From positions 7,316,001 to 7,380,000 of the forward strand of contig CM034103.1 in the NCBI GenBank assembly GCA_019914945.1: a stretch of 64,000 bases of DNA, written 5' to 3'. The notes beneath the pieces were generated by a model, which searched no databases, was not told where the DNA came from, and saw only the letters and a list, made by a program, of their open reading frames with translations. Positions 33,295-44,016 of this stretch are shown in pieces (the first letter of the stretch is position 1; each line of letters starts with the position of its first letter). This DNA is from Typha latifolia (lineage: Eukaryota > Streptophyta > Magnoliopsida > Poales > Typhaceae). The position numbers and the translations under genes were made by a program.

Positions 33295-34263
33295 TGATAC
33301 GATCTCTGCTCTAATACCAACTTGATACGATCTCTGCTTCGATACCAACTTGATATGATCTCTGCTCTAATACTAGCTTGATACAATCTCTACTCTGATA
33401 CTAGCTTGATTCCATCTCCGATTTTGGCCAAGGCTCGATCTATTCTGATTTTCAGATCTCGACAAGATCTGACATAGAATTTTGAAAATAGATCCCGAAA
33501 GATTCAGCTGTCGGATTAACATGAAATTTTGATGTGTTGTAGCCCTAGAAAAGAGCTTTCCAACAAATCAATTTTGGCGAATCGAACGGTGGGATCTCGA
33601 GATATCGTCTGATTAGTGGACAAACATCAGGGAGTCCGTCTTAGGATCCGTGGATGGAGGCACGAGATCCTTGGTGTTGGTGAAGGTTGGTGGACCGACG
33701 TTAATGGGGTGGCACTAGTGAGTACGTGGAGATGGAAGGGTTAGGGCAAAGTGATAGATAGGGGACTAGGGTGATTGGCCGGTCGAGGGAGACTAGAAGC
33801 GGCGACGCTGGGGAACGATAGAACGGGAGAGAAGAAGACGAAGGAGACAAGACAAAACTCGATTCATTCAATAATAATTCCATGGTTGCCATCCACACCT
33901 TTAGAGGCTAACCAATCGATTCAAAAATGGCAATTATTAACCCTAAAATAGTAGATTTTTGCCAATCGCACTCGAACGTGCCCAACGCACATTTTGCGTT
34001 CTCTGTATTTGCAAGTCTGATACAGGCGTTCACAAGCTCCTTCGAATGCACTCCATCCATGTTCAAACGAACATTCCGCATTCTCTATTTTTGCAAACCC
34101 GATGTAGGCATTCACAGGCGCGTTCGAACACACTCCATCCACGTTCAAACACGACATACAGAAAACTTATTTTTCTATAAAATAAATACTAAAATAAGAA
34201 TAAAAGACACCCCTAAAATGTATCCATGCTCGAGACGTCATCGGTGAAGTCAGAATCATATCA
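33295..34263 (-). repeat. 5' LTR of element C
   Basis: 969 bp. The minus strand begins TGATATGATTCTGACTTCAC at 34263 and has worn palindromes (33960-34160), a CT-rich leader (33760-33850) and U5, then ends in four to five roughly 28-bp units (33295-33415), each with a primer-site copy and TTGATACGATC. It pairs with 31318-31369 plus 18967-19741. Confidence 0.85.
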
Positions 34264-34681
34264 GAACTGGAGGATTGATGAGACTAAAATGCCTCACCCG
34301 AAACTTGTAATGCCCGTTCGGAGTCTGAAATGCAGTTTTGTGCACATCCGCCGGGTGAACTCTAATTTGATGATACCCGACCCTCACGTTAAGCTTGCTA
34401 AACATAGTCACCCCTGCAAGCTAATCCTATAGCTCCTCTATAACTAGAATAGGATACTGATCCTTGAAGGTAATAGCATTTAGTGTCAGATAGTCAACAC
34501 AAAAATATCATGTTCCGTCCTTTTTTCGCACCAATAGCACGGGGGATGAATATGAGCTATGACTTGGTTGAATGAGGCTTTGCTCCAACATCTCAGCTAC
34601 CATCTTGGAAATAACTTCATTTTACACATGTGGATAATAATATGGCCTCACGTTTGCCGGTACAGCCCCAGGTACAAGCTC

Positions 34682-34980
34682 TTTGCGATGGTCTGTCGTT
34701 TGCCTCGGTGGCAACTCCTATGGCTCCTCAAACAGTCTAGAAAAGTTATCTAATAAATTAGACAATTCAATTTGAGGCTCATAAATTAGAAAACTCCTAT
34801 GGCAACTCCTATGGCTTCTTTGCGATGGTCTGTCGTTTGCCTCGGTGGCAACTCCTATGACTCCTCAAACAGTCTAGAAAAGTTATCTAATAAATTAGAC
34901 AATTCAATTTGAGGCTCATAAATTAGAAAACTCCTATGGCTTCTTTGCGATGGTCTGTCGTTTGCCTCGGTACCTGAACG
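34682..34980. repeat. Tandem duplication in the RT leader of D
   Basis: A segment beginning TTTGCGATGGTCTGTCG occurs at 34682, 34819 and 34944, giving unit lengths of 137 and 125 bp. It contains the linker before RT. Element G has a single copy at the equivalent place (51870-51960), so this arose within D. Confidence 0.9.
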
Positions 34981-35799
34981 CATTTGAGGCTCATATCTTG
35001 CTGGTCCTAACTGAAAAAGATAGGCCAAATCATACGCACAAGACAGCCCCATCATAGGCTGCATTGCAAGAATCGGCGAAGACTGAACGCCATCAAGCCG
35101 CACATCTTTGTTTCCTTGTTTAAATTTCATCCACATGCTCCGAAAATCAAATGTGACGGGCCCCAAACTCTGTAACCATGAGATTTGACGTTGCTATTAG
35201 AGATGGCACAAAGCCTCGCAGCGCCAACGGATGCAAGTCTACAATGATGTCGTGTCCTTTTACCCGTATACCGACCTGGCGACACAAGCTCTCAGCCTTA
35301 AGCTTTGTGCCGTCTCCAATAGCAACGTCAAATCCCGTGGTCGGTTCGACATCCAAACCCAATCTCCTCACTAACGTCTCGTCTAAAAAGTTATATGTAC
35401 TCCTAGAATCGATGAGGATGTGCACACAATGCTTTCCAACGAGTCCGTCTACCCATAACGCCCTCGGCACGAAAGTACCCGAACATGCATGCCTTGATAT
35501 TTCAGCTTGAATATCTTCCTCCACAGCCTCCACAATGGCCTCCTCATGGACCTCCTCTAGACACTCTCCATCATCAACAACCTCATCATCCTGCTCGAGA
35601 AAATCGATGAGCATCACACTCCTGATCGATTTAGAACACCGATGATCAGGGGTGAAATGCTTATCACATTGAAAGCAAAGGCCCTTCGCTCTTCGCTCCT
35701 CCACCTGGGCAGGTGTGAGAGTTCGAACGGGAGCTCTTGTGCCTGCTCTAACATCGGAAGAAGGTCTCAAAGGTGGTTATGGTCTAGTACTCACAACCG

Positions 35800-36340
35800 C
35801 TATCTCTGAACCTGTAGAATTTTTAGCAGTCGTTTTAGGTGCAAACCGCCCATCTCAATTGCCCCAATTGATTTTCGCTACCATCTTTAGAGCCTTATTC
35901 TTTTGCTCCATCCTCACGGTCTTCTTAAAGGCCTCCTTAAAAGTAGTAGGACAAAGAGCACAAACATCCGCCTGTATTTCATCTCGCAGCCCTGAAATAA
36001 ATGCTTTTGCTCCACCCTCACGACTACTAACTCTTTCAAGCTCAGCTTGGTACTCCAATACGGCGTTCTAGGTGCAAACCGCCCATCTCGATTGCCCCAA
36101 TTATTTTTCACTGTCATCCTTAAAGCCGTATGCTTTTGTTCCATCCTCATAGCCTTCTCAAAGCCCTCCTCAAGAGTAGTAGGACATAGAGCACGAACAT
36201 CCGCTTGTATCTCCTCTCGCAGCCCTGAAATAAATGTACTCATCAATGTCTGTTCGGGCCAAGATAGCTCACAATGACTACTAACTCTCTCAAACTCAGC
36301 TTGGTACTCCAATACGGTTGTCCTTTGAACCATCTTGCTT
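35800..36340 (-). repeat. Duplicated gag segment in D
   Basis: The gag stretch with EIQADV, RALCPTT and the following KINWGN/KNNWGN occurs twice in tandem (about 35800-36060 and 36062-36335) with about 85-90% agreement by eye. Element G has it once (50810-51030). Confidence 0.8.
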
Positions 36341-36721
36341 AATGTGGCAGCAAAATCTTCATATGCCACAGTCCCAAATTTCCATGTAATCCTCCTACAA
36401 AAATTAGCCCATCTGGTAAATCCTCCACCACGAATAACCGATCAATTCCAATGCAATGGCGTTCCTTGGAGGTGAAAGTTTGCCATCTGGACCTTTGTAT
36501 CTTTCGCTGTACCTTGACAATCAAAATATTGTTCAACTTGAAACACCCAATCTGTTGGATCACCGCCCTAGAATTTTGGAAAGTCCAAGCATGCGGTTCT
36601 TCCTCAAATAGCATTGTCGGGTTCACGAAAGATCCTTGGTTCAGGTCTAAATCTTTGTGCATGTTGATCACCTTCTCTAAATCCTCGAGCACGTCCATCA
36701 CCATCTCCAAAGGGATCAACC

Positions 36722-36820
36722 TCATGACATATTCCTTAAAATCGGTTCATGACATATTCCTTAAAATCGGTTCATGACATATTCCTTAAAATCGGTTCAT
36801 GACATATTCCTTAAAATCAT
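36722..36820. repeat. Four 25-bp tandem repeats in the D gag
   Basis: Units of TCATGACATATTCCTTAAAA plus TCGGT start at 36722, 36747, 36772 and 36797. They lie at a gag position where G has one copy (near 50140). Three are identical, so the expansion is recent relative to D's other decay. Confidence 0.92.
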
Positions 36821-37072
36821 TGTGATCCTTTTGAATTGCGCCAACTCTATGCAGCAATGTTTGGAACATGCCCCTAAGTTCATCCGCCAAGCTTATATTC
36901 ACACCCATGGATGTTGGTTGACTCAGTCCTACCGTGGTCGCTCTAAAGAAATTGGCCTCACGGTTAGGGTCATCATGGATTGAGTATTCCCTTGTTAGTG
37001 TGCTCTCCATAGGTCTCCCTGTTGATGTCATCTTCCTTGTTTCAACCATTAATAGAGATCTGAGGTTCGCCT

Positions 37073-37108
37073 GCTCTGATACCAGATTGATGGGTTACTG
37101 TACCAAAA
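37073..37108 (-). promoter_or_regulatory. Primer-binding site and last bases of the 5' LTR of D
   Basis: GCTCTGATACCA (37073-37084) is the primer site in reverse; after GAT the LTR begins at 37088 (its 3' end in element orientation). It is interrupted at about 37103-37110 by element B. Confidence 0.82.
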
Positions 37109-37667
37109 GGAATTGAATATTGAGAATTGAGTTTGCCTTGCCTCCTTCATCTTCTTCGCTCCCGTTCCCTCAATCTCCCCGGCGACGCCGCTTCTAATCT
37201 CCCTCGACAGGCCAATCACCCTAGTCCCTTAGGAGTGGCCCTCTTCTCCCCCTTCTTCCAATTTATCCATCGCTATCCCTAACTTTTCCATCATCCATAA
37301 CCCTTCCACCATCACTTTTACACCGGTGCCACCCCATCAACACCGGCCCTCCACAATCCACCATTACCCAGGATTTCGTGCCTTCATCCACGGAATCCAA
37401 AAACAGAGTATCCTGACGTTCGTCTACTAAACAAACGATATCTCGAGATCCCCAACTCCGATTCGCCTGAAACTAGATCCGTTGGAAAGATCTTTTCCGG
37501 GCCTACAACATATCAAAATTTCACAGTGATCCAACGGCGGGATATTTCGGGATCTTATCTTAAAGTTCCGTGCAAGATCGTAACAATCTGGTATCAGAGC
37601 CATAGCACCAAAAGAGGGTTCGTATCAAGCTGGTATCAGAGCCTATAGCCGAGGAAGGATCGTATCA
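37109..37667 (+). repeat. Truncated 5' LTR of element B
   Basis: Matches the part of the A LTR after the TATA box. The I-box repeats and TATAAAAG are lost, so B should have no promoter of its own. It ends in two roughly 41-bp primer-site units; the functional position (TGGTATCAGAACC, 37671-37683) has one mismatch. Confidence 0.88.
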
Positions 37668-37708
37668 ATCTGGTATCAGAACCACCGTTCCTCGGACAAG
37701 CGCTTCCA

Positions 37709-39509
37709 ATGACGACCACCAGATCCATGGCTGCACGGCGTGATGATGAAGAAGAGATTCTCCCAATAGAGGAGGAAGAGACGATTGCGGGGACTTCCAC
37801 CCGCGGAACCATCCGATCTAATCGGAATACGGAAGAGCCTAGCGTTCTATCCATGTTGGGGTCTATTTCAGAGCAGATGGCCATCAACCACCAGATGATG
37901 ATGGAGATGATGCGGGAACTACGGGCGCCAAGGGAAGCAATGTCTAACGGGAAGGCACCATCGACCCCACGACGCGAGTCCACCCCCTTGAATCAATCCT
38001 CACCGGTTCAGCCTTTGCAACCACAAGAGCCGCTGCTACCACCACCCTATGGGCAGAGGCAAGCAAGGATGGTTACACCAGGACCAGTTGCGGTGAACCC
38101 ATCCGACGAGCGAATCACCATGGAGACCACATTGGAGATCAAGATCCATGGGCGGGCCGATACGATCCGGAACCACGGCGAGTTGATCTAAACCGAAGGA
38201 GGGATCATCAACCCTTCATGGTGCATCCTCCGCCGGTTAGACAAGGAGTTGGGCATGATCCGGAACGAGACAACGGCATTCGTGGACAAGTCGTGCGTCT
38301 CGAATTCCCCAAGTTCAAAGGTGGCGATCCAATTGATTGGTTGTATAGGGCGGAGCAATTCTTTGCATACCAAGGTACGGCGGAAGAATACAAGGTGACG
38401 CTTGCAAGCTTCCACCTTGAGGATGCGGCGCTTCATTGGTTTCGATCAGCCAATGCCATTGAGGCCATCGAAACTTGGGCTGAATTTTGCGCCGATATCA
38501 CACGGCGATTTGGAGTATCGGGCTATGAAGACTTTGATGCTCTCCTCTCAAAGACGGTTCAGAAGACCACGGTTGGGTCATACCAAGAAGAATTTGAGAG
38601 GATTAGTAGCCGATGTCATCCACCATGGACGGATCAAAGAACTTCGCAAAGACCTTCATCTCCGGCCGCGAGGTGACATACAAGCCGATGTGAGGGCTTT
38701 AAGGCCTAGAACCTTAAAGGAGGCCTTCCAAGATGCGGTGCTTATGGAAGACAAGCATAGAGCCATGAAGATACACTGGAAGCGAGTTGGACAAGCCAAG
38801 GAAGCCGCACTCAAGCTCTACCAAACATAGCGGCAGAAACACTAGCGGAGTACCAAGAGCTGCTACGGCATTGATACCTCCTCGAGCACCCTTGAAGCCA
38901 TCCCAAGATGTGAAGTACGCACCTAGAGGTCCGGGGCGAGCACTCACACCTGCCCAAGTAGAAGAAAGAAGAGCCAAGGGCTTATGCTTCCGTTGTGATG
39001 AGAAGTTTGTACCAGGGCATCGTTGTGCTAAACCGATGGGATCGGTGATGCTTATCGATGGATTGGAGGAAGCGGAGGATGAGCTTGCAGCTGAAAGCGC
39101 AGATGTGGCTGGACATCGAGGAGAAGAAGTTGAGGAGCAAAACGTGGAGGACGTTATAGCTGAAATCTCCCTCCACGCCTATTCGGGGACGGCGGCGCCA
39201 AAGACATTGCGGGTGAACGGAGTAGTCAAGAAGACCACAAAGAGAATCTTGATTGACACCGGGTCCACCCACAACTTCATTGACATGAGGCTCCCGAGGA
39301 AGATTGGGCTCGAGTCGGAACCCACGGAAGGGTTCGATGTGACGATTGGAGATGGCACCACCTTGCGAGCGAGATTCTATTTGTGGAGGTGCAGAATTGA
39401 AGGTGCAAGGCCAAACTTTCACATTGGATCTTTATCCATTGGCCTTGCAAGGTGCCGATATTGTTTTAGGGACCCAATGGCTTCGGAGCTTGGGGCCCGT
39501 GACCTTTGA
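37709..39509 (+). pseudogene. Gag and protease of element B
   Basis: Starts MTTTRSMAARRDDEEEILPI and stays open for 160 codons (37709-38191). A second frame covers 38218-38676 with RLEFPKFKGGDPIDWLYRAE, SFHLEDAALHWFRSANAIE and FGVSGYEDFDALLS. The zinc-knuckle region CFRCDEKFVPGHRC and protease with IDTGSTHNFID lie in 38787-39509. It is more complete than the gag of A. Short odd differences from A (GC or GT against AAG, for example near 38637 and 38648) break the frame. Confidence 0.88.
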
Positions 39510-39533
39510 TTTTATAAGCCTCACATTGACCTT

Positions 39534-41063
39534 TTGGAGAGATGGTCGAGAGTGTTGTTGGATGGAAGTAAACCGCTGCTTGAACTTTCAAAAAAAAAGG
39601 GAGCTCGCTTCTTTCTCGGCACCCACTTTTCCTTTCTTTTCAGATCTACGAAGAGCCGGTGCAGAGAGGATAGTGATCTGGTCCGACTCATGGAGGAGTT
39701 GAGAGCGAACCCCTCAAGCAACCCCGAGCACGAGGAGCGCAATGGGTTAGTACTAGAGCACGGGCGAATCAAGGTACCCCGAAACGAAGAGCTACGGAGG
39801 CTATTGATGGCACACTTCCATGATACTCCTATAGCAGGTCATGAAGGGGTATTACGTACTTACAAGCGGCTGGCCCAAAACTGTACTTGGACCGGGATGA
39901 AGACGGACGTGAAGAAGTATGTGCGTGAATGTCAAATCTGCCAACGAGCCAAATCGGAGGCACTCAAGCCTAGCGGGCTACCGCAACCACTACCGATACC
40001 GAGCGTATTTGGGAGGATATCTCCATGGACTTCATCGAGGGGCTGCCGGAAGTTCGAGGACAATCGGTGGTGTTTGTTGTGGTGGATAGACTGAGCAAGT
40101 ATGCACATTTCATAACATTGTCTCACCCGTTTTCAGCAAAAAGGGTTGCTGAAATTTTTGTTCGGGAAGTGGCACGCTTGCATGGGATGCCTAGGACGAT
40201 CGTGTCAGACCGGGATCGCATCTTCATAAGTGAGTTTTGGTCCGAGTTCTTCAGATTGCAAGGGACTCAAATCAATCTTAGTTCAGCTTATCACCCCGAG
40301 ACGGATGGCCAAACCGAGGTGGTGAATCGTGGACTAGAGCAATACTTGCGATGCTTTGTGGCGGATCGACCAAAGGATTGGGTCAAATTTCTTCCCCGGG
40401 CTGAGTGGTCATACAATACCGCTCATCACTCAAGCATTGGCATGACCCCATTTGAGGCGGTTTATGGGCGCACTCCCCCTTTGCACGCCTACGATAGACT
40501 CGCGGCGACGGATAGGACTGAGCTTGACTTGGAGCTTGCTGATCGAGATGAAACATTGAGACGGCTCAAGACTCACCTAGCCACAAAGACAAAACCGCAT
40601 GAAGCAAACGCATGACAAAGGCGGACGTGAGCGAGAATTTGAGGTGGATCAATTGGTGTTCGTTCGAGCTCAACCGTATCGACAATCCACATTGAGGCCA
40701 ATTTTGAACCAAAAGTTGGGATACAAGTACTATGGTCCGTACCGAGTGCTACAACGAATCGGTCCAAAAGTAGCTTACCGATTGGACCTACCTCCGAAGG
40801 AACCAGGGATACATCCCGTCTTCCATGTCTCGGCATTGAAGGCCCAGATCGGGCCTAACCATGTAGTGGGTTCGACCTTACCCGAACCAATGGAGGAAGA
40901 TGGCTCCAATGAGCCGGTTCGAGTCCTAAGTCGTAGGAGAAGACGCCAAGGATCCAGATTAGAGACTGAAGTGCTGATTGAGTGGCTGGGCAAACCTACT
41001 GACGAGTCTACATGGGAGCTAGAGACAGACATCATGGATCGCTTCCCAAATTTCAAACCTTGA
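39534..41063 (+). pseudogene. Integrase and chromodomain of element B, fused to the protease tail
   Basis: After LLDGSKPLLELS (about 39585) the frame runs through an A-rich join (KKKGARFF) into RNase H-integrase linker sequence, skipping RT. Then come the zinc domain (HFHDTPIAGHEGVLRTYKRL, CQICQRAKSE), the core acids in MDFIEGLPEV and TIVSDRDRIF and ETDGQTEVVNRG (40025-40615), the C-terminal YYGPYRVLQRIG, and the chromodomain EVLIEWLGKPTDESTWEL ending at 41063. Frames change near 40020 and 40600. All three catalytic acids are present, but the protein is broken. Confidence 0.88.
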
Positions 41064-41090
41064 GGACAAGGTTGCGGAAGCGTGGTGGAT

Positions 41091-41846
41091 TGATACGATT
41101 CGGACTTCACCGACGTCGTCTCGAGTTTGGATTTACCTTAGGATAAGATTGAGTTTTAGGATAAGATTGAGTTTTAGGATAAGATTGTGTTTTAGGATAA
41201 GATTGAGTTTTAGGATAAGATTGTGTTTTAGGATAAGATTGAGTTGTTGGTTAGCCTATAAAAGTATGTGTAGGGCAACCAAAATTAGGAATTGAATATT
41301 GAGAATTGAGTTTGCCTTGCCTCCTTCATCTTCTTCGCTCCCGTTCCCTCAATCTCCCCGGCGACGCCGCTTCTAATCTCCCTCGACAGGCCAATCACCC
41401 TAGTCCCTTAGGAGTGGCCCTCTTCTCCCCCTTCTTCCAATTTATCCATCGCTATCCCTAACTTTTCCATCATCCATAACCCTTCCACCATCACTTTTAC
41501 ACCGGTGCCACCCCATCAACACCGGCCCTCCACAATCCACCATTACCCAGGATTTCGTGCCTTCATCCACGGAATCCAAAAACAGAGTATCCTGACGTTC
41601 GTCTACTAAACGAACGATATCTCGAGATCCCCAACTCCGATTCGCCTGAAACTAGATCCGTTGGAAAGCTCTTTTCCGGGCCTACAACATATCAAAATTT
41701 CACAGTGATCCAACGGCGGGATATTTCGGGATCTTATCTTAAAGTTCCGTGCAAGATCGTAACAATCTGGTATCAGAGCCATAGCACCAAAAGAGGGTTC
41801 GTATCAAGCTGGTATCAGAGCCTATAGCCGAGGAAGGATCGTACCA
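41091..41846 (+). repeat. 3' LTR of element B
   Basis: 756 bp, complete, with six GATAAG repeats (41138-41245), TATAAAA at 41258-41264, and two primer-site units at the end (GATCGTACCA). Nearly identical to the LTRs of A. Confidence 0.9.
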
Positions 41847-41982
41847 GCGATGCAAGCATTTGAACGCGGACGTTCAAACTCGCTCGACCGCGTTCAAACG
41901 CACAATATGCGTTTTCTGTATTTGCGAACCTAATGTAGACGTTCGCAAGGGCGTTCAAACGCGACCTACAGGAATTTTATTT
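41847..41982 (-). repeat. Remaining part of the 5' LTR of D
   Basis: Contains GCGTTCGAACGC-type palindromes and TTTCTGTATTTGCGAACC, matching 16440-16600 of the 3' LTR. About 50 bp at its start are missing where Athila sequence begins. Confidence 0.8.
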
Positions 41983-42447
41983 TATCAAATTGTGTTTTGT
42001 AAGGCTTGTCACCTTCCTATAGAGTTAGAACATCGAGCTTATTGGGTGATTAAGCAACTCAATTTTAATCTTGATAAGGCAGGTGCTCATAGGAAATTAC
42101 AATTGAATGAGCTAGAGGAAATTAGAAATGATGTTTATGACTATGCTAAAAGCTATAAGGATAAAATGAAACAATATCATGATAAACACATTTTGAGAAA
42201 ATCATTTAGTCTTGGTCACAAAGTCCTACTTTATAATTCGTGTTTACATCTTTTTCCTAGGAAATTGAGAAGTGGACAGGCCCTTTTACTATACACATTG
42301 TCTATCCTTATGGAGCTATCGAGATTGAAAACCGTAAAAAAAGGTGAGGTATTTAAGGTGAATGGTCAAAGGCTTAAACCATTTTTAGAATTGCGCAATG
42401 GAGAAGTGGAAGAAGCACTTATAGAAGATCCTAATTATCAAGGCTAA
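41983..42447 (+). pseudogene. Athila-type gypsy integrase C-terminus
   Basis: Open for about 155 codons. It reads KACHLPIELEHRAYWVIKQL, NELEEIRNDVYDYAK, YHDKHILRKSFSLGHKVLL and ends near FKVNGQRLKPFLE. These are the conserved end of Athila-lineage pol. The usual segment KLRSRWSGPF is changed by a short frameshift (KLRSGQALLL). The N-terminal pol is absent, cut at the LTR of D. Both the length and the missing catalytic core make it a remnant. Confidence 0.88.
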
Positions 42448-44016
42448 TCTCTATATCTGCTAGAGAGTGTTTTTGTACATTGTTATTTGACTTTTAATTT
42501 TTATTATTATATGTACAGCATTTGATTGAAGGAAGCACTTGTAATATAAATTATCTTTCTCAGGTAAATTCTACCATTTTCTTTGTGCTTTATTTTCTTA
42601 CATTGAGAACAATGTAGAATTTAGATTAGGGGGTGAAATTTCATTTTCTTTTAGGTCTTTTCTTTTCAGTTACTTATAGTTATGTTTTGTTTTTCTCTAT
42701 TTTTTATGTGTTTTTGCTCCTTAGAATATGTAGTGGTATTTAGCAGAGTCAATTTGGTTAGAAAGCGAGGATCAAACACGAAGTGATGTTTTGATTAAGC
42801 GAAGCATAAATCCTAGTTTCTTCATTCTATTTTTATACACTTATTTTAAAAAAAACTAATGGGACATGTGTTTTAGTGATGCAATCTTCCGAATGTAGTC
42901 TTGTTACCATTATGTTTCTGAAATAAATGCAAGGATCAGTATAAAATATCTGGTATTCTTAGTGATTCTCGATCTATCATCATAGAGTTTCATGCTAATT
43001 ATTCAGGAGAAATTTTCATATCACATGTAGGTTAAATGTATAATATGCTACTGATAAATATATCAAGTTCATTGAAATACAAAAATGTATAATTGATGTT
43101 AGAGCAATAGTCTCTCTACTGAGTAACCGGGCTTTCGCATAACCGAGGGGAAGTGTTCGCATCAAAAGCCAGAGTTACTATCTCTAATTCACAACTGTTA
43201 GTTGTATACCGCCTTTTTGGTTCAAGGTGTGATGCCCGAGGGGTGCCTCGTCACCTAGTGGCTAAATCCACTAGTAGAATCCTCACTATAAGGACCATCT
43301 AGAAAGCAAGATAACACTAGCATTGCTCAACCATGAAATTCTAAGTTAAGTTAATGAGAAAAGTAAGATCGTAATAAAGCATATTATATATATATATACC
43401 CTGGTGTTCCAGTGTGATTCAGATCTGGATTTATCTCCTTGTGTTTAATTACAGCATGCTTTTCTATTATGACATTGGGAGAACGAATAGTTTCAATAAG
43501 GTTAGAATGTATATTAATGCTAAATGAGAAGATAATTGGATACCTTGCCTATATTTTTGAGATTGATTGACTCTCTCTATGTCCGCTTTGTGAAAATTTA
43601 CTAGTATTTACCTGTGTATATTCTTAATATGAGGTCTTGAGGGTAACTGCAAAGTTTGAGATTTGCTGATCTGAGTGGATATAATTGTTAGTATTCCTGG
43701 GTTGATCAATACGGAGCAAAATTTTAGGTGATTTTATTGTTTTCTTTTCAAGTTTTTTTTTAATTACTTGAGTCTTGTATTTTCTTTCAATTGACTTAAT
43801 GAATTTTGTGTGTAAATTCACTACAAACCCTCACAAGACACAACTCGTCTACTAGTAGAAGCTAGGGGTTTAAAGGTTTGTTGCATATGCTAAATGCAAT
43901 CGTGATGCCTACGAAAGTGAGTTAGAATATTTTTTATATAAGTTTTATTTTCTTTCCAAATTCTTCGTTCTTCTGTTTTGCTCGAGGACTAGCAAAAATC
44001 TTAGTTTGGGGGTATT
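42448..44016 (+). other. Non-coding 3' region of the Athila-type element
   Basis: 1.57 kb between pol and the polypurine tract, with no open frame of note. In Athila elements this is where an envelope-like gene or non-coding repeats lie; none is visible here. The polypurine tract GTTTGGGGGTA is at 44004-44014. Confidence 0.65.

Larger units (their letters stand above)
18967..34263 (-). mobile_element. Gypsy element C inserted in the RT of D
   Basis: Left and right flanks join into one RT reading of D. Candidate target copies are GAAAG (18962-18966) and GAACT (34264-34268), similar but diverged. C has a 5' LTR at 33295-34263, a degraded primer site at 33280-33292, only a gag start, about 1.7 kb of unrelated sequence, and a 3' LTR (31318-31369 plus 18967-19741) split by the LARD. 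It has no pol and must have relied on other elements. Confidence 0.82.
34264..37072 (-). pseudogene. Element D gag, protease and RT leader, rearranged
   Basis: Minus-strand order: gag start (37049, MVETRKMTSTGRPMESTLTR), gag core (35914-36725: FVNPTMLFEEEPHAWTF, AYEDFAATLSKMVQRTTVLE, LREEIQADVRALCPTTLEE), zinc knuckle CFQCDKHFTPDHRC near 35660, and protease with DSRSTYNFLDETLV near 35390, so the active-site DTG is lost. Then LGPVTFDFRSMWMKF and the RT leader up to 34264 (DVHKTAF, HYKFRVMPFG). A gag segment is duplicated, and a short protease segment near 35178-35215 is inverted. Non-functional. Confidence 0.85.
37109..41846 (+). mobile_element. Chromovirus B, sister of A, lacking RT
   Basis: The truncated 5' LTR (37109-37667) lacks its first roughly 195 bp. 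The junction with the LTR of D has the shared bases ACCAAAA, as in a microhomology join. Gag-protease (37709-39560) is joined to the integrase zinc domain and core (39580-40570), integrase C-terminus and chromodomain (to 41063), then the 3' LTR 41091-41846. RT and RNase H are missing while integrase is kept, the reverse of what A kept. No target duplication is expected because the left end is gone. Confidence 0.88.
15806..41982 (-). mobile_element. Gypsy chromovirus D (host of a four-layer nest)
   Basis: Element D runs on the minus strand. Its 3' LTR is 15806-16645 and its pol is 16672-18966; element C interrupts it (18967-34263); RT leader, protease and gag follow at 34264-37072, the primer-binding site at 37073-37084, and the 5' LTR as 37088-37108 plus 41847-41982 around element B. 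The right LTR end is lost against an Athila fragment, so no target duplication can be seen. It belongs to the same subfamily as element G at 48929. Confidence 0.85.
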
